From contig USHP01000144.1 of the NCBI GenBank assembly GCA_900554625.1, positions 1 through 5,560 of the forward strand: a stretch of DNA of 5,560 nt. The letters run 5' to 3'. This document shows positions 1 to 5,560 of this stretch, in pieces. The notes beneath the pieces were generated by a model. The model saw nothing but the letters and a program-made list of their open reading frames with translations, was not told where the DNA came from and did not search any database. The position numbers were made by a program, and so were the translations under genes. This stretch comes from an uncultured Eubacteriales bacterium (GTDB lineage Bacteria; Bacillota; Clostridia; Oscillospirales; Oscillospiraceae). The number at the start of each line of letters is the position of its first letter. Position 1 is the first letter of the stretch.

Positions 1-1
1 G

Positions 2-1060
2 TTCATGCGGTGCCTGCCCATTCTTCCCATTCGGTCGGCCACCCCGCCGGAAGGCATTACCGCCGGAGAACTGGGCTGCCGCCTAACGCTGTCCGGCGGA
101 GATCTGACCATGATGGTCTTTTCCTGGGCCCAGCTGGGCTACCTGCTGATCCATCTGGACGGCAACGGCCGGGTGATGCTCCACAAGCGCATGGACATGG
201 GCAACGAGCGAAGCCAGTTTGAAAACAAGATCTTCCGTGCCCTATTCGGCTCCCGCCGGGTGGTGGACGGTACCGGCATTGCCTACGCAGTTTTGAGTCA
301 GCGTGTCGCCACTATGATTCCCAACGAACGGAATATGTATAAGGGCAGCAGTGGAAATCCGAAAATTTTCCGGGGTCTTGCCTGTATTTCCCAGGCTTTC
401 TGCGGCGTCTGTGTGGCCATGAACATGTCCACCGTGCCTGTGCTGGAGTGGATGATGGCTTTCATTCTGGCCATTTTCGGACTTGTTTCTGCCTGGCTGA
501 TTCAGGCCATGGCCTACCGCACCCATCTGCGGGGCAAGATGCCCTTCCTGGTAGGTATCCTGTGTATTCTGGTCTGGCTGGGTCTTGGCTTCCTGTGCCA
601 GCAGATCTGGATTCCCCTGGGCTGCTGTGCCGGGCAGATTCTCATGGGCTACATGGCCGCCTACGGCGGTCGCCGCAGCGATCTGGGCCGGAATGATGCC
701 GGCATGGTGCTGGGTCTGCGGCGGTACCTGAAGCACCTGCCCCGGACGGAAATTAACCGTCTGCTGAGTCTGGACCCGGATTATTTCTTCAACATGGCGC
801 CCCACGCCATGGCTCTTGGGGTACTCAACCCCTATGTCCAGGTCTTTGGCCGCCGGGATTTGGAATGCCCCTATCTGATTACTCCGGTGCACGGAAAACG
901 CACCGCCGAGGATTGGGGCCAGCTGATGCTGGACGCGGCGGATATGATGGACACCCGGGCCAGAAGAATGAAAATCGAAAAACTCTTTGCGGTGGATGTT
1001 CCCCTGCCCCGGCCCGCCCGGAGGCGTCCCAGAACCCGCGGCAAGAAAAAAGCGGAGTAA
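2..1060 (+). CDS. DUF2207-like membrane protein, C-terminal part (5' partial)
   Basis: The reading frame is open to the left edge, so the ATG at base 5 is probably internal and the N-terminal part lies outside. Numbered from that ATG (351 residues), residues 14-82 resemble the region after the first membrane segment of DUF2207 proteins: a PPEGITAGELG segment (14-24), then a short helical domain with WAQLGYLLI and an acidic/hydrophobic FENKIFRALFG stretch. Hydrophobic segments follow at about 122-141, 144-169, 179-200 and 201-220, then a soluble region (DPDYFFNMAPHAMALGV, then a GRRDLECPY stretch) of the kind that ends these proteins. The C-terminus is strongly basic (337-349), so probably cytoplasmic. 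DUF2207 has no established biochemical role, and none is assigned here. The family call rests on remembered sequence pattern; a divergent unrelated membrane protein remains possible. The gene is convergent with the TAXI operon and ends 8 nt before a hairpin. Confidence 0.65.
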   Translation, partial: FMRCLPILPIRSATPPEGITAGELGCRLTLSGGDLTMMVFSWAQLGYLLIHLDGNGRVMLHKRMDMGNERSQFENKIFRALFGSRRVVDGTGIAYAVLSQRVATMIPNERNMYKGSSGNPKIFRGLACISQAFCGVCVAMNMSTVPVLEWMMAFILAIFGLVSAWLIQAMAYRTHLRGKMPFLVGILCILVWLGLGFLCQQIWIPLGCCAGQILMGYMAAYGGRRSDLGRNDAGMVLGLRRYLKHLPRTEINRLLSLDPDYFFNMAPHAMALGVLNPYVQVFGRRDLECPYLITPVHGKRTAEDWGQLMLDAADMMDTRARRMKIEKLFAVDVPLPRPARRRPRTRGKKKAE

Positions 1061-1067
1061 TTTACAT

Positions 1068-1096
1068 GCGCCCTGCCCTGAAAATGGACAGGGCGC
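1068..1096. repeat. 8-bp inverted repeat after the DUF2207-like gene
   Basis: GCGCCCTG at 1068-1075 pairs perfectly with CAGGGCGC at 1089-1096 across a 13-nt loop. On the plus strand it is followed by six A residues, not U, so by itself it is not a plus-strand intrinsic terminator. It begins 8 nt after the stop codon at 1058-1060 and may protect the mRNA 3' end or act together with the next hairpin. Confidence 0.6.
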
Positions 1097-1148
1097 AAAA
1101 AATCCCTTCTCTTACCGGTTTCCCGGGGAGAAGGGATTGTTTCATTTT
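1097..1148. terminator. bidirectional intrinsic terminator between convergent genes
   Basis: AATCCCTTCTC (1101-1111) pairs with GAGAAGGGATT (1128-1138), an 11-bp stem; the intervening 16 nt contains two CCGG tetramers that can extend the structure. Read on the minus strand the stem ends in a run of six U (complement of 1097-1102, two of them in the stem), a good terminator for the TAXI operon, whose last stop codon ends only 3 nt before the stem. Read on the plus strand it is followed by GTTTCATTTT, a weaker U-rich tail for the DUF2207-like gene. Confidence 0.8.
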
Positions 1149-1474
1149 ACCCACATATCTGCGGCAAAGAGCATCGGCGCAGCAAACCGGGGATGCCGGG
1201 GAGAGTAGAATACCGTGACTTCCTCTCCCTCTCTCGGGTAGCGGCATGCCGCAGGTACCAGAAAGGATACCGTGTACGCCTTCTCATTTACCCGATAGCG
1301 GCAGGTCACAACCCGGTAGGGAAAATCCCGATCCGTGGGGTACAGCGAAGGTCTGGTCTTGACCTTCAGCCCCAGAAAGAGCCTGCAGCGGATGACCTGA
1401 GCCTGAACCGCATCTCCTGTTCGGATCAATCGGCGACGGCCGATTCCAAGATAGGACAAAATGGGATAAATCAT
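1142..1474 (-). CDS. small DUF3592-like protein, last gene of the TAXI-TRAP operon
   Basis: A 110-residue protein starting at ATG 1474-1472, only 3 nt after the permease stop TAA. No Shine-Dalgarno sequence is visible before it, which fits translational coupling to the permease. The sequence resembles the DUF3592 core: a TGDAVQAQV strand near residues 19-27, a VVTCRYRVNEKAYTV segment (55-69; polypeptide Y-x-V-N-x-K-x-Y pattern), and GEEVTVFYSPRHPRFA (83-98), close to the usual G-x-x-V-x-V-x-Y-x-P-x-x-P-x-x-A ending. DUF3592 proteins usually carry membrane helices on one or both sides; here only a short hydrophobic start (MIYPILSYLGIG) is present, so this looks like a bare beta-rich core. Function is unknown. 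Small proteins at the end of TAXI operons are often DUF1850, but that pattern is not recognised here. Translation is supported by operon position and the terminator just beyond the stop. Confidence 0.7.
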   Translation of the reverse strand: MIYPILSYLGIGRRRLIRTGDAVQAQVIRCRLFLGLKVKTRPSLYPTDRDFPYRVVTCRYRVNEKAYTVSFLVPAACRYPREGEEVTVFYSPRHPRFAAPMLFAADMWVK

Positions 1475-1477
1475 AAG

Positions 1478-3433
1478 TTATTTCGCACTTGCAGCAGCGG
1501 TGGAGGCAGAGCGCTTGGTAACGTACTGCATCACCAGAACCAGCGCCACTAGAACCAAGCCCAGGGTATCGGTTACCAGGCCGGGGTAAATCAGCATCAG
1601 ACCGCCCAGGGTGCTGATGAGTCTCTGGGGCCAGCTCATGTGGTGGAAGATGTAGCCTTCCATACCGGCGGACACTGCGAAGATACCTACGAAGGAGGTT
1701 ACGCAGATCAGCGCCACTTCCCACACCGTGGTATCAATGAACAGCATGGCAGGATTCAGCGCAAACACATAGGGCACGATAAAGGCGCCGATGGCCAATT
1801 TGGTGGCTGTAATGGCAGTTTTCATGGGGTTTGCCTGAGCAATGGCGGCACCGGCATAAGCAGCCAGAGCCACAGGAGGCGTCAGGTCAGCCACGATGCC
1901 GAAGTAGAACACGAAGAAGTGGGCAGCCACAGTGGGCACGCCCATCCGGGTCAGGATGGGGGCACAGGTTGCCGCCATAATGCAGTAGTTGGCAGTGGTG
2001 GGCACGCCCATGCCCAGCACAATGCAGCACACCATGGTCAGGAACAGAGCTATGATCACCGTGTCACCAGCCAGGGCCACGATGCCGTTGATCAGCACGT
2101 TGGCAAGACCGGTCATGGTAATGGTACCGGCAATGATGCCCGCAATGCCGCAGGCTGCGGCAACGGTAATCATACCCTGACCGCCGGCAGCCAGAGCTTC
2201 CAGCAGCCGCTTGGGGGTGATCCGGGTTTCCTTGTTGAACAGGCTGACGAAAATGGCGGCAACAATGGCCAGAGCTGCGGCATACTGAATGGAGCGCTGG
2301 CTGGTTCCTACCAGGTACACCAGCAGCACCAGGGGCAGCATCAGATAAACCTGCTTCAGCAGGGGACGGATTTTGGGCAGCTCTTCCTTGCTCAGACCCC
2401 GCAGGCCCTCTTTCTTGGCCTCCAGGTGCACGGCGATAAAGATACCGGCAAAGTACAGCACAGCGGGCAAAATGGCCCTGACCACGATCTCGCCATAGGG
2501 AACCTGGACATAGTCCGCCATCAGGAAGGCGGCGGCGCCCATAATGGGGGGCATGATCTGACCGCCGGTGGAAGCGGAGGCTTCTGCTGCAGCGGCAAAC
2601 TCCGGCTTATAGCCGGTGCGCTTCATCAGCGGGATGGTTACGGAGCCGGAGCCAACGGTATTGGCAACGGAGGAGCCGGAAACCATGCCTTCCATGGCGC
2701 TGGCCACCACGGCTACCTTGGCAGGGCCGCCGGAGAAGCCGCCCACCACAGCGTTGGCGATATTGATGAAAAAGTCAGCAATGCCGGTGCGCTCCAGGAA
2801 GGCGCCGAAGATGATGAACACCACAATGAACTTAGAACACACATTGATGGGGGTGGAGAGGATGCCTTCCTTGCTGTAGAACAGGTAGCGCACCGCATAA
2901 TTCAGCTTGCCCCACAGGGACGGATTGGCCAATCCCCAGCCCAGGGCATAGATCAGGAAGCACCCTGCCACAATCAGAATGGGCAAGCCCACACTGCGGC
3001 GGCAGACTTCCGCCAAAGCCAGAATACCCACGATACCGATGACAATCTGGTACCAGGCAAAGTTGGTGCCCTGCTGGATGATGTCCATAGCATTGGCGGT
3101 AAAGTACAAGAACGCGCCGGTACCCAGCACCATACCCACAATGTCATACCAGGGCATGGTATTGGGCTTTACATGGCTCTTTCTGGCGGGGAACACCAGA
3201 AAGCCCAGCAGCACGATCCAGGCCACGAAGGACGTCAGCCGCAGCTCTTCCAGCCAGCTGGTAAACAGGGTAACATAGATACAGAACAGGGAGAACGCCG
3301 CCAGAACGCAGTTGACAGCCAGCCGGGGCTTGCCTTCCCAGATTCGGACGTTGGACTCCTGATCATACTTTTTCATTACCGATTCCAGATCCATGGGCTC
3401 TTCCGGTTTTGTCTTTTTCTTGAAAAATGCCAT
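1478..3433 (-). CDS. fused TRAP transporter permease, TAXI type (DctQ-DctM fusion)
   Basis: A 651-residue integral membrane protein, the normal size of a fused 4TM/12TM TRAP permease that works with TAXI binding proteins. A charged cytoplasmic N-terminus (1-37, with KKYDQESNVR at 21-30, a pattern usual in these fusions) is followed by a small-subunit-like helical part at about 38-165 and a DctM-like large domain from about 190. Diagnostic motifs are GGFSGGPAKVA (231-241), GSSVANTVGSG (253-263), ASTGGQIMPPIMG (287-299), GMGVPTTAN (474-482) and DLTPPVA (516-522). These helix-break regions correspond to the ion and substrate site in TRAP large subunits. Known members are ion-driven secondary importers, mostly Na+; the substrate cannot be read from this sequence. 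It is the second gene of its operon, has a strong ribosome binding site 5 nt before ATG, and is separated from the binding-protein gene by 74 nt containing a hairpin. The sequence looks intact. Confidence 0.96.
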   Translation of the reverse strand: MAFFKKKTKPEEPMDLESVMKKYDQESNVRIWEGKPRLAVNCVLAAFSLFCIYVTLFTSWLEELRLTSFVAWIVLLGFLVFPARKSHVKPNTMPWYDIVGMVLGTGAFLYFTANAMDIIQQGTNFAWYQIVIGIVGILALAEVCRRSVGLPILIVAGCFLIYALGWGLANPSLWGKLNYAVRYLFYSKEGILSTPINVCSKFIVVFIIFGAFLERTGIADFFINIANAVVGGFSGGPAKVAVVASAMEGMVSGSSVANTVGSGSVTIPLMKRTGYKPEFAAAAEASASTGGQIMPPIMGAAAFLMADYVQVPYGEIVVRAILPAVLYFAGIFIAVHLEAKKEGLRGLSKEELPKIRPLLKQVYLMLPLVLLVYLVGTSQRSIQYAAALAIVAAIFVSLFNKETRITPKRLLEALAAGGQGMITVAAACGIAGIIAGTITMTGLANVLINGIVALAGDTVIIALFLTMVCCIVLGMGVPTTANYCIMAATCAPILTRMGVPTVAAHFFVFYFGIVADLTPPVALAAYAGAAIAQANPMKTAITATKLAIGAFIVPYVFALNPAMLFIDTTVWEVALICVTSFVGIFAVSAGMEGYIFHHMSWPQRLISTLGGLMLIYPGLVTDTLGLVLVALVLVMQYVTKRSASTAAASAK

Positions 3434-3438
3434 ACACT

Positions 3439-3446
3439 ACCTCCTT
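3439..3446 (-). promoter_or_regulatory. ribosome binding site of the TRAP permease
   Basis: Minus-strand AAGGAGGT, a full match to the anti-Shine-Dalgarno core, lies 5 nt before the ATG at 3433-3431. It fixes the permease start and indicates independent, efficient initiation despite the upstream hairpin. Confidence 0.9.
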
Positions 3447-3457
3447 GGATTTACGGG

Positions 3458-3487
3458 AAAAGGCTGCGGCGAATGCTCGCCGCAGCC
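3458..3487 (-). terminator. intercistronic hairpin, weak terminator or mRNA stabiliser
   Basis: GGCTGCGGCGA (3462-3472) and TCGCCGCAGCC (3477-3487) form a perfect 11-bp, GC-rich stem with a 4-nt loop. On the transcript it is followed by only UUUU (complement of 3458-3461) and then CCC, a short tract that would allow partial read-through. It begins 20 nt after the binding-protein stop and ends before the permease ribosome binding site. Such placement often raises binding-protein mRNA over permease mRNA, by partial termination or by protecting the 3' end; that effect is inferred. Confidence 0.75.
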
Positions 3488-3507
3488 AGGTTTCCGGGAT
3501 TCAACGG

Positions 3508-4485
3508 TTACTCCGTTTCTACGGTAACACCCTTCTCGGCAAAGTACTTGGCAGCACCTGCGTGGAAAGGAGCGGTCATACCACTGGTGGCGTTCTCCAC
3601 AGACAGTTCCGCACCCTTGCCGTTTTCAGCGGCGATGGCCTCGGTGTTGTCGAAAATCGCCTTGGTCAGGTTGTAAACGTCATCTTCGCTGGCATCGGCA
3701 GAGACGATCAGGGTTGCCTTGATGGTAACGGTAACCACATCCTCGTCCTGACCGGCGTAAGTACCGGCGGGGATGGTATAGGTGGTGTAGTAGGGAGAGT
3801 CAGCCATCAGCTTGTCCGCAACCTCGCCGTCGATGGGCACCAGGTAAGCACTGTTGGTGGTGCACAGCTCGGTGATGGCGGCAGTGGGAGCGCCGGCTAC
3901 GATAAATGCAGCGTCGATCTTGCCGTCCTTCAGAGCGTCGGTGCTGTCAGCGAAGCTCTGGTACTGGGGCTTGATATCCGCCTCGGTCAGACCGGCAGCG
4001 GCCAGAACGTCCATAGCGTTGAAGTAAACGCCGGAACCGGGAGCGCCGATGGAAACGGCCTTGCCCTTCAGATCGGCAACGGACTTAATTTCGGGGTCCA
4101 TGGTAATCAGCTGAACGGATTCTGCGTACAGACCGCCCACAACCCGGAAAGAATCGATCTTGCCGCTGTCTTCAAAGGAACGGGTGCCTTCCCAAGCATA
4201 GGCCATAACGTCGGACTGGACGGTGCCCAGCTGGTAGTCGCCGGAGTCAATGGATTCGATGTTGGCCTTGGAGCCGTCGGTGGAAACCACAGTCACGTCG
4301 ATTCCTGCATTGTTCTTGATGTACTGGCTCAGAACGCCGCCGAAGGCGTAGTATGTGCCGGAGGTACCGCCGGTACCCATGGTCATCTTGCTTGCGCCGC
4401 CGGAACTGCCGGAGCCGCCGCAGGCAGCCAGTGCCAGCACCATGGTCAGAACCAACAAAACGGAAAACAGCTTTTTCATTTTCAT
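3508..4485 (-). CDS. TAXI-family TRAP transporter solute-binding lipoprotein
   Basis: A 325-residue extracellular binding protein, a normal length for TAXI (TRAP-associated extracytoplasmic immunogenic) proteins. Residues 1-21 are a lipoprotein signal peptide (basic MKMKK, then a hydrophobic core) ending in the lipobox LAAC with Cys22 as the likely lipidated residue, then a Gly/Ser linker. TAXI motifs follow: MGTGGTSGTYYAFGG (36-50), LKGKAVSIGAPGSGV (139-153), DAAFIVAGAPT (191-201) and the C-terminal HAGAAKYFAEKG (308-319), corresponding to the family's H-x-G-A-x-x-Y-x-x-E-x-G ending. The first ATG is chosen because TAAGGAGG lies 7 nt upstream; the ATG two codons later would be 13 nt away. 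It is the first gene of the operon, behind a near-consensus promoter, and supplies substrate to the fused permease downstream. A characterised Thermus TAXI protein binds glutamate or glutamine, but the ligand here is not predictable. Confidence 0.96.
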   Translation of the reverse strand: MKMKKLFSVLLVLTMVLALAACGGSGSSGGASKMTMGTGGTSGTYYAFGGVLSQYIKNNAGIDVTVVSTDGSKANIESIDSGDYQLGTVQSDVMAYAWEGTRSFEDSGKIDSFRVVGGLYAESVQLITMDPEIKSVADLKGKAVSIGAPGSGVYFNAMDVLAAAGLTEADIKPQYQSFADSTDALKDGKIDAAFIVAGAPTAAITELCTTNSAYLVPIDGEVADKLMADSPYYTTYTIPAGTYAGQDEDVVTVTIKATLIVSADASEDDVYNLTKAIFDNTEAIAAENGKGAELSVENATSGMTAPFHAGAAKYFAEKGVTVETE

Positions 4486-4492
4486 AACCTTT

Positions 4493-4500
4493 CCTCCTTA
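4493..4500 (-). promoter_or_regulatory. ribosome binding site of the TAXI lipoprotein
   Basis: Minus-strand TAAGGAGG lies 7 nt before the ATG at 4485-4483. The perfect match and optimal spacing suit a highly expressed binding protein and select the first of two closely spaced ATG codons. Confidence 0.9.
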
Positions 4501-4502
4501 CC

Positions 4503-4520
4503 TTCGGAACCCTTCCCGAA
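4503..4520 (-). promoter_or_regulatory. small leader hairpin next to the ribosome binding site
   Basis: TTCGGAA (4503-4509) can pair with TTCCCGAA (4513-4520) with one bulged base and a 3-nt loop. In the mRNA it stands 2 nt upstream of the Shine-Dalgarno sequence without covering it. It may only stabilise the 5' end; a regulatory role is not shown. Confidence 0.35.
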
Positions 4521-4526
4521 AGTGAT

Positions 4527-4556
4527 ATTATCTGGATTATACAACGTTATTTGCAA
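4527..4556 (-). promoter_or_regulatory. possible second, overlapping promoter
   Basis: A second TTGCAA (4556-4551) is followed after 18 nt by GATAAT (4532-4527). Both elements are shifted by 8-9 nt relative to the main promoter, so the two sets interleave. The second -10 is weaker than the first. TTGCAA is itself palindromic, so the doubled TTGCAA could instead be an operator. Confidence 0.35.
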
Positions 4557-4564
4557 TTTTGCAA
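4536..4564 (-). promoter_or_regulatory. main sigma-A type promoter of the TAXI-TRAP operon
   Basis: On the minus strand a perfect -10 TATAAT (4541-4536) follows a TTGCAA -35 (4564-4559, four of six consensus bases) at the optimal 17-nt spacing. Transcription should start near 4529-4531, giving a leader of about 45 nt up to the lipoprotein start codon. The neighbourhood is AT-rich, as expected for a promoter. Confidence 0.8.
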
Positions 4565-4593
4565 GTAGCAAACTGCATTTTCTTTTTCAGCTC

Positions 4594-4611
4594 TTGGTAA
4601 GGTTTTGGTAA
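4594..4611 (-). repeat. tandem TTACCAA repeat upstream of the -35
   Basis: On the minus strand TTACCAA occurs twice (4611-4605 and 4600-4594), separated by 4 nt, an 11-bp period. The 7-4-7 direct-repeat layout on one DNA face is that of OmpR/PhoB-type response-regulator sites. It ends 29 nt upstream of the -35 box, a plausible activator position. No regulator gene is in the window. Confidence 0.4.
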
Positions 4612-4621
4612 AACGGCTTTA

Positions 4622-4642
4622 TTGTGGCAGAAATCACCACAA
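4622..4642. repeat. 21-bp dyad TTGTGG-N9-CCACAA
   Basis: TTGTGG (4622-4627) and CCACAA (4637-4642) are perfect 6-bp inverted arms. The centre, near 4632, lies about 100 bp upstream of the predicted transcription start, so it could be a dimeric regulator site. With six-base arms in AT-rich DNA, chance is possible. Transcribed from either strand, it is too weak to be a convincing terminator. Confidence 0.35.
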
Positions 4643-4906
4643 AAAATTCAAAAAAGACACTTATTTTCCACCGGCGGACAACAGGCATTGTTGAATGTGC
4701 ACAAGTTTTCTTCCATTCTTCGCCATAATTTCTTGCGCTTTGCCCCGCTCCCGGCCGCTTTTGCAGCCCCAGAGCGCTTGCGCGCCGCATCTTGCCTTCA
4801 ATTTTGAGGCATTTTCCGGGTTTGTCTTTCCCATGCAGACGATTTCAGGAAAAATTTGGAATATGTCTTTCTCATGCATACATCTGTCCTCTTGTTTTTG
4901 GGACGC
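4643..4906. other. gene-free stretch with a GC-rich patch
   Basis: No convincing gene is seen between the decarboxylase terminator and the TAXI promoter region. Composition is uneven: bases 4731-4790 are 42/60 G or C, while 4601-4660 (21/60) and 4841-4900 (20/60) are AT-rich. The GC-rich patch has several GCGC and CTTGCGC words but no clear long stem. The right part holds an 18-nt imperfect tandem repeat, annotated separately. A 72-codon minus-strand frame (4879-4661) with a possible AGAGG site crosses the region, but its composition and lack of any recognisable family argue against it. Confidence 0.6.
4823..4881. repeat. pair of 18-nt direct repeats, 41 bp apart
   Basis: TGTCTTTCCCATGCAGAC (4823-4840) and TGTCTTTCTCATGCATAC (4864-4881) match at 16 of 18 positions. 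The first copy contains a GTCT-N9-AGAC dyad (4824-4840); in the second the right arm is ATAC. The 41-bp offset is close to four helical turns and is not a multiple of three, so the repeat is not a repeated peptide. It could be a pair of protein-binding sites or a leftover of a duplicated element. Confidence 0.55.
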
Positions 4907-4938
4907 AAAAAATCCGCCCTTCCGTAGAAGGGCGGATT
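4907..4938 (-). terminator. intrinsic terminator of the decarboxylase beta-subunit gene
   Basis: AATCCGCCCTTC (4911-4922) and GAAGGGCGGATT (4927-4938) form a perfect 12-bp stem with a 4-nt loop. On the minus strand it is followed by a U-tract (complement of 4907-4910 plus the two U closing the stem). It starts 14 nt after the beta-subunit stop codon and separates that gene's transcription unit from the TAXI operon. Confidence 0.93.
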
Positions 4939-4952
4939 CTCGCAAATTGCAA

Positions 4953-5560
4953 TTAGCCAAACACGCTCAGCAGGAAGCCGGCAGCGATGGCGGAGCCGAT
5001 AACGCCGGCCACGTTGGGGCCCATGGCGTGCATCAGCAGGAAGTTGGAGGGGTTCTCGCTCTGGCCGACCTTCTGGGAGACACGAGCGGCCATAGGCACG
5101 GCGGAAACGCCGGCGGAACCGATCAGGGGGTTCACCTGACCGCCGGTCAGCTTGTACATGACCTTGCCGCACAGCACACCGGCTGCGGTGCCGAAGGAGA
5201 AGGCGATCAGACCCAGCACGATGATGAACAGGGTGCGGGTGTTCAGGAAGGTGTTTGCACTGGTGGTGCAGCCAACAGACAGAGCCAGGAAGATGGTGAT
5301 GATGTTCATCAGCTCATTACCGGCGGTCTTCTGGATACGATCCACAACGCCGCACTCCTTCATCAGGTTGCCCAGCATCAGCATACCGACCAGAACGGCG
5401 GCATCCGGCACGATGAGGGAAACAATGATAGCGACCATGATGGGGAAGATGATCCTCTCGGTCTTGGAGACGGTGCGCAGCTGCTTCATGACCACAGAGC
5501 GCTCCTTGGAGGTGGTCAATGCCTTCATGATGGGCGGCTGGATAACGGGCACCAGTGCCA
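4953..5560 (-). CDS. Na+-translocating decarboxylase beta subunit, C-terminal half (5' partial)
   Basis: The frame runs off the right edge; the codons at the edge read A-L-V-P-V-I-Q-P-P, so the GTG at 5552 is an internal valine. About 200 C-terminal residues are present, against roughly 370-430 for the full family (OadB/MmdB/GcdB). This membrane subunit couples decarboxylation of carboxybiotin, carried on the biotin subunit, to Na+ export. Numbered from the valine at 5552, NPLIG (141-145) and [12 protein letters not shown] (147-158) contain N141, G145, S150 and R157, whose spacing equals that of the functionally important Asn373, Gly377, Ser382 and Arg389 of Klebsiella Oad[18 protein letters not shown] (172-188) is the conserved last segment. 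The equivalents of Asp203 and Tyr229 lie just outside the window. Hydrophobic segments are numerous. Whether the complex acts on oxaloacetate, methylmalonyl-CoA or glutaconyl-CoA cannot be told from this subunit, so no symbol is given. The gene is last in its transcription unit. Confidence 0.96.
   Translation of the reverse strand, partial: ALVPVIQPPIMKALTTSKERSVVMKQLRTVSKTERIIFPIMVAIIVSLIVPDAAVLVGMLMLGNLMKECGVVDRIQKTAGNELMNIITIFLALSVGCTTSANTFLNTRTLFIIVLGLIAFSFGTAAGVLCGKVMYKLTGGQVNPLIGSAGVSAVPMAARVSQKVGQSENPSNFLLMHAMGPNVAGVIGSAIAAGFLLSVFG

Noticed and set aside
242..892. Minus-strand open frame of 216 codons within the DUF2207-like gene
   Set aside because: The plus strand carries a coherent membrane protein with family-like motifs; the minus translation is His/Gln/Gly-rich with no recognisable feature.
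1068..1138. Small CRISPR-like or mobile-element end suggested by two adjacent inverted repeats
   Set aside because: Only two unrelated hairpins are present, with no repeated unit, spacer or transposase; position between convergent genes explains them as transcript ends.
1640..3676. Long plus-strand open frame of 678 codons opposite the permease
   Set aside because: Antisense to a clearly recognised TRAP permease; the translation is rich in Gly, His and Gln without membrane or domain pattern, as expected from the complement of a biased coding sequence.
3427..4611. Plus-strand open frame of 394 codons opposite the TAXI lipoprotein
   Set aside because: Antisense shadow of a well-supported gene; Gly/Val/Asn-rich low-complexity translation, and it runs across the lipoprotein's promoter and ribosome binding site.
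4661..4879. Possible 72-codon minus-strand gene with AGAGG 8 nt before ATG
   Set aside because: No family recognised; it spans the GC-rich patch and an 18-nt DNA repeat whose two copies fall in different reading frames, and no promoter was found between it and the upstream terminator. Not fully excluded; ribosome profiling or conservation would decide.
4953..5552. GTG at 5552 as a true start giving a 199-residue protein
   Set aside because: The frame continues upstream with A-L before it, matching the internal M-A-L-V-P stretch of the beta-subunit family, and no Shine-Dalgarno context can be assessed at the edge; the gene is simply cut by the window.

Overview
The window looks like chromosomal DNA of a low-to-mid GC Gram-positive anaerobe, most plausibly a gut Clostridia of the Oscillospiraceae type. 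The basis is the consensus AAGGAGG-type ribosome binding sites, intrinsic hairpin terminators with U-tracts, a lipobox-type (not periplasmic) solute-binding protein, a beta subunit of a sodium-translocating carboxylase system, and a DUF2207-like membrane protein. The taxonomic placement is inference from gene content and style; no rRNA, tRNA, mobile element or CRISPR array is visible.

Layout: (1) Bases 2-1060, plus strand: the C-terminal part of a DUF2207-like membrane protein, cut by the left edge. (2) Bases 1061-1148: two hairpins; the second can serve as a bidirectional terminator between convergent genes. (3) Bases 1142-4485, minus strand: a three-gene operon read right to left. It encodes a TAXI-family TRAP substrate-binding lipoprotein, a fused TRAP permease, and a 110-residue DUF3592-like protein starting 3 nt after the permease stop. 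A perfect 11-bp hairpin lies between the first two genes. (4) Bases 4486-4952: a long, mostly non-coding region with a clear sigma-A type promoter (with a second overlapping promoter-like pair), several repeats that could be regulator sites, a GC-rich patch, and the terminator of the next gene. (5) Bases 4953-5560, minus strand: the C-terminal half of the beta subunit of a Na+-translocating decarboxylase, cut by the right edge.

Working together: the lipoprotein captures an unidentified, probably organic-anion substrate outside the membrane and delivers it to the fused permease, which by family is driven by an ion gradient, usually Na+. The neighbouring decarboxylase beta subunit belongs to a family that creates a Na+ gradient, so producer and consumer of sodium-motive force are adjacent, though in separate transcription units. 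The least explained parts are the small DUF3592-like protein at the end of the TAXI operon and the repeat-rich upstream region; neither amounts to proof of a new system.
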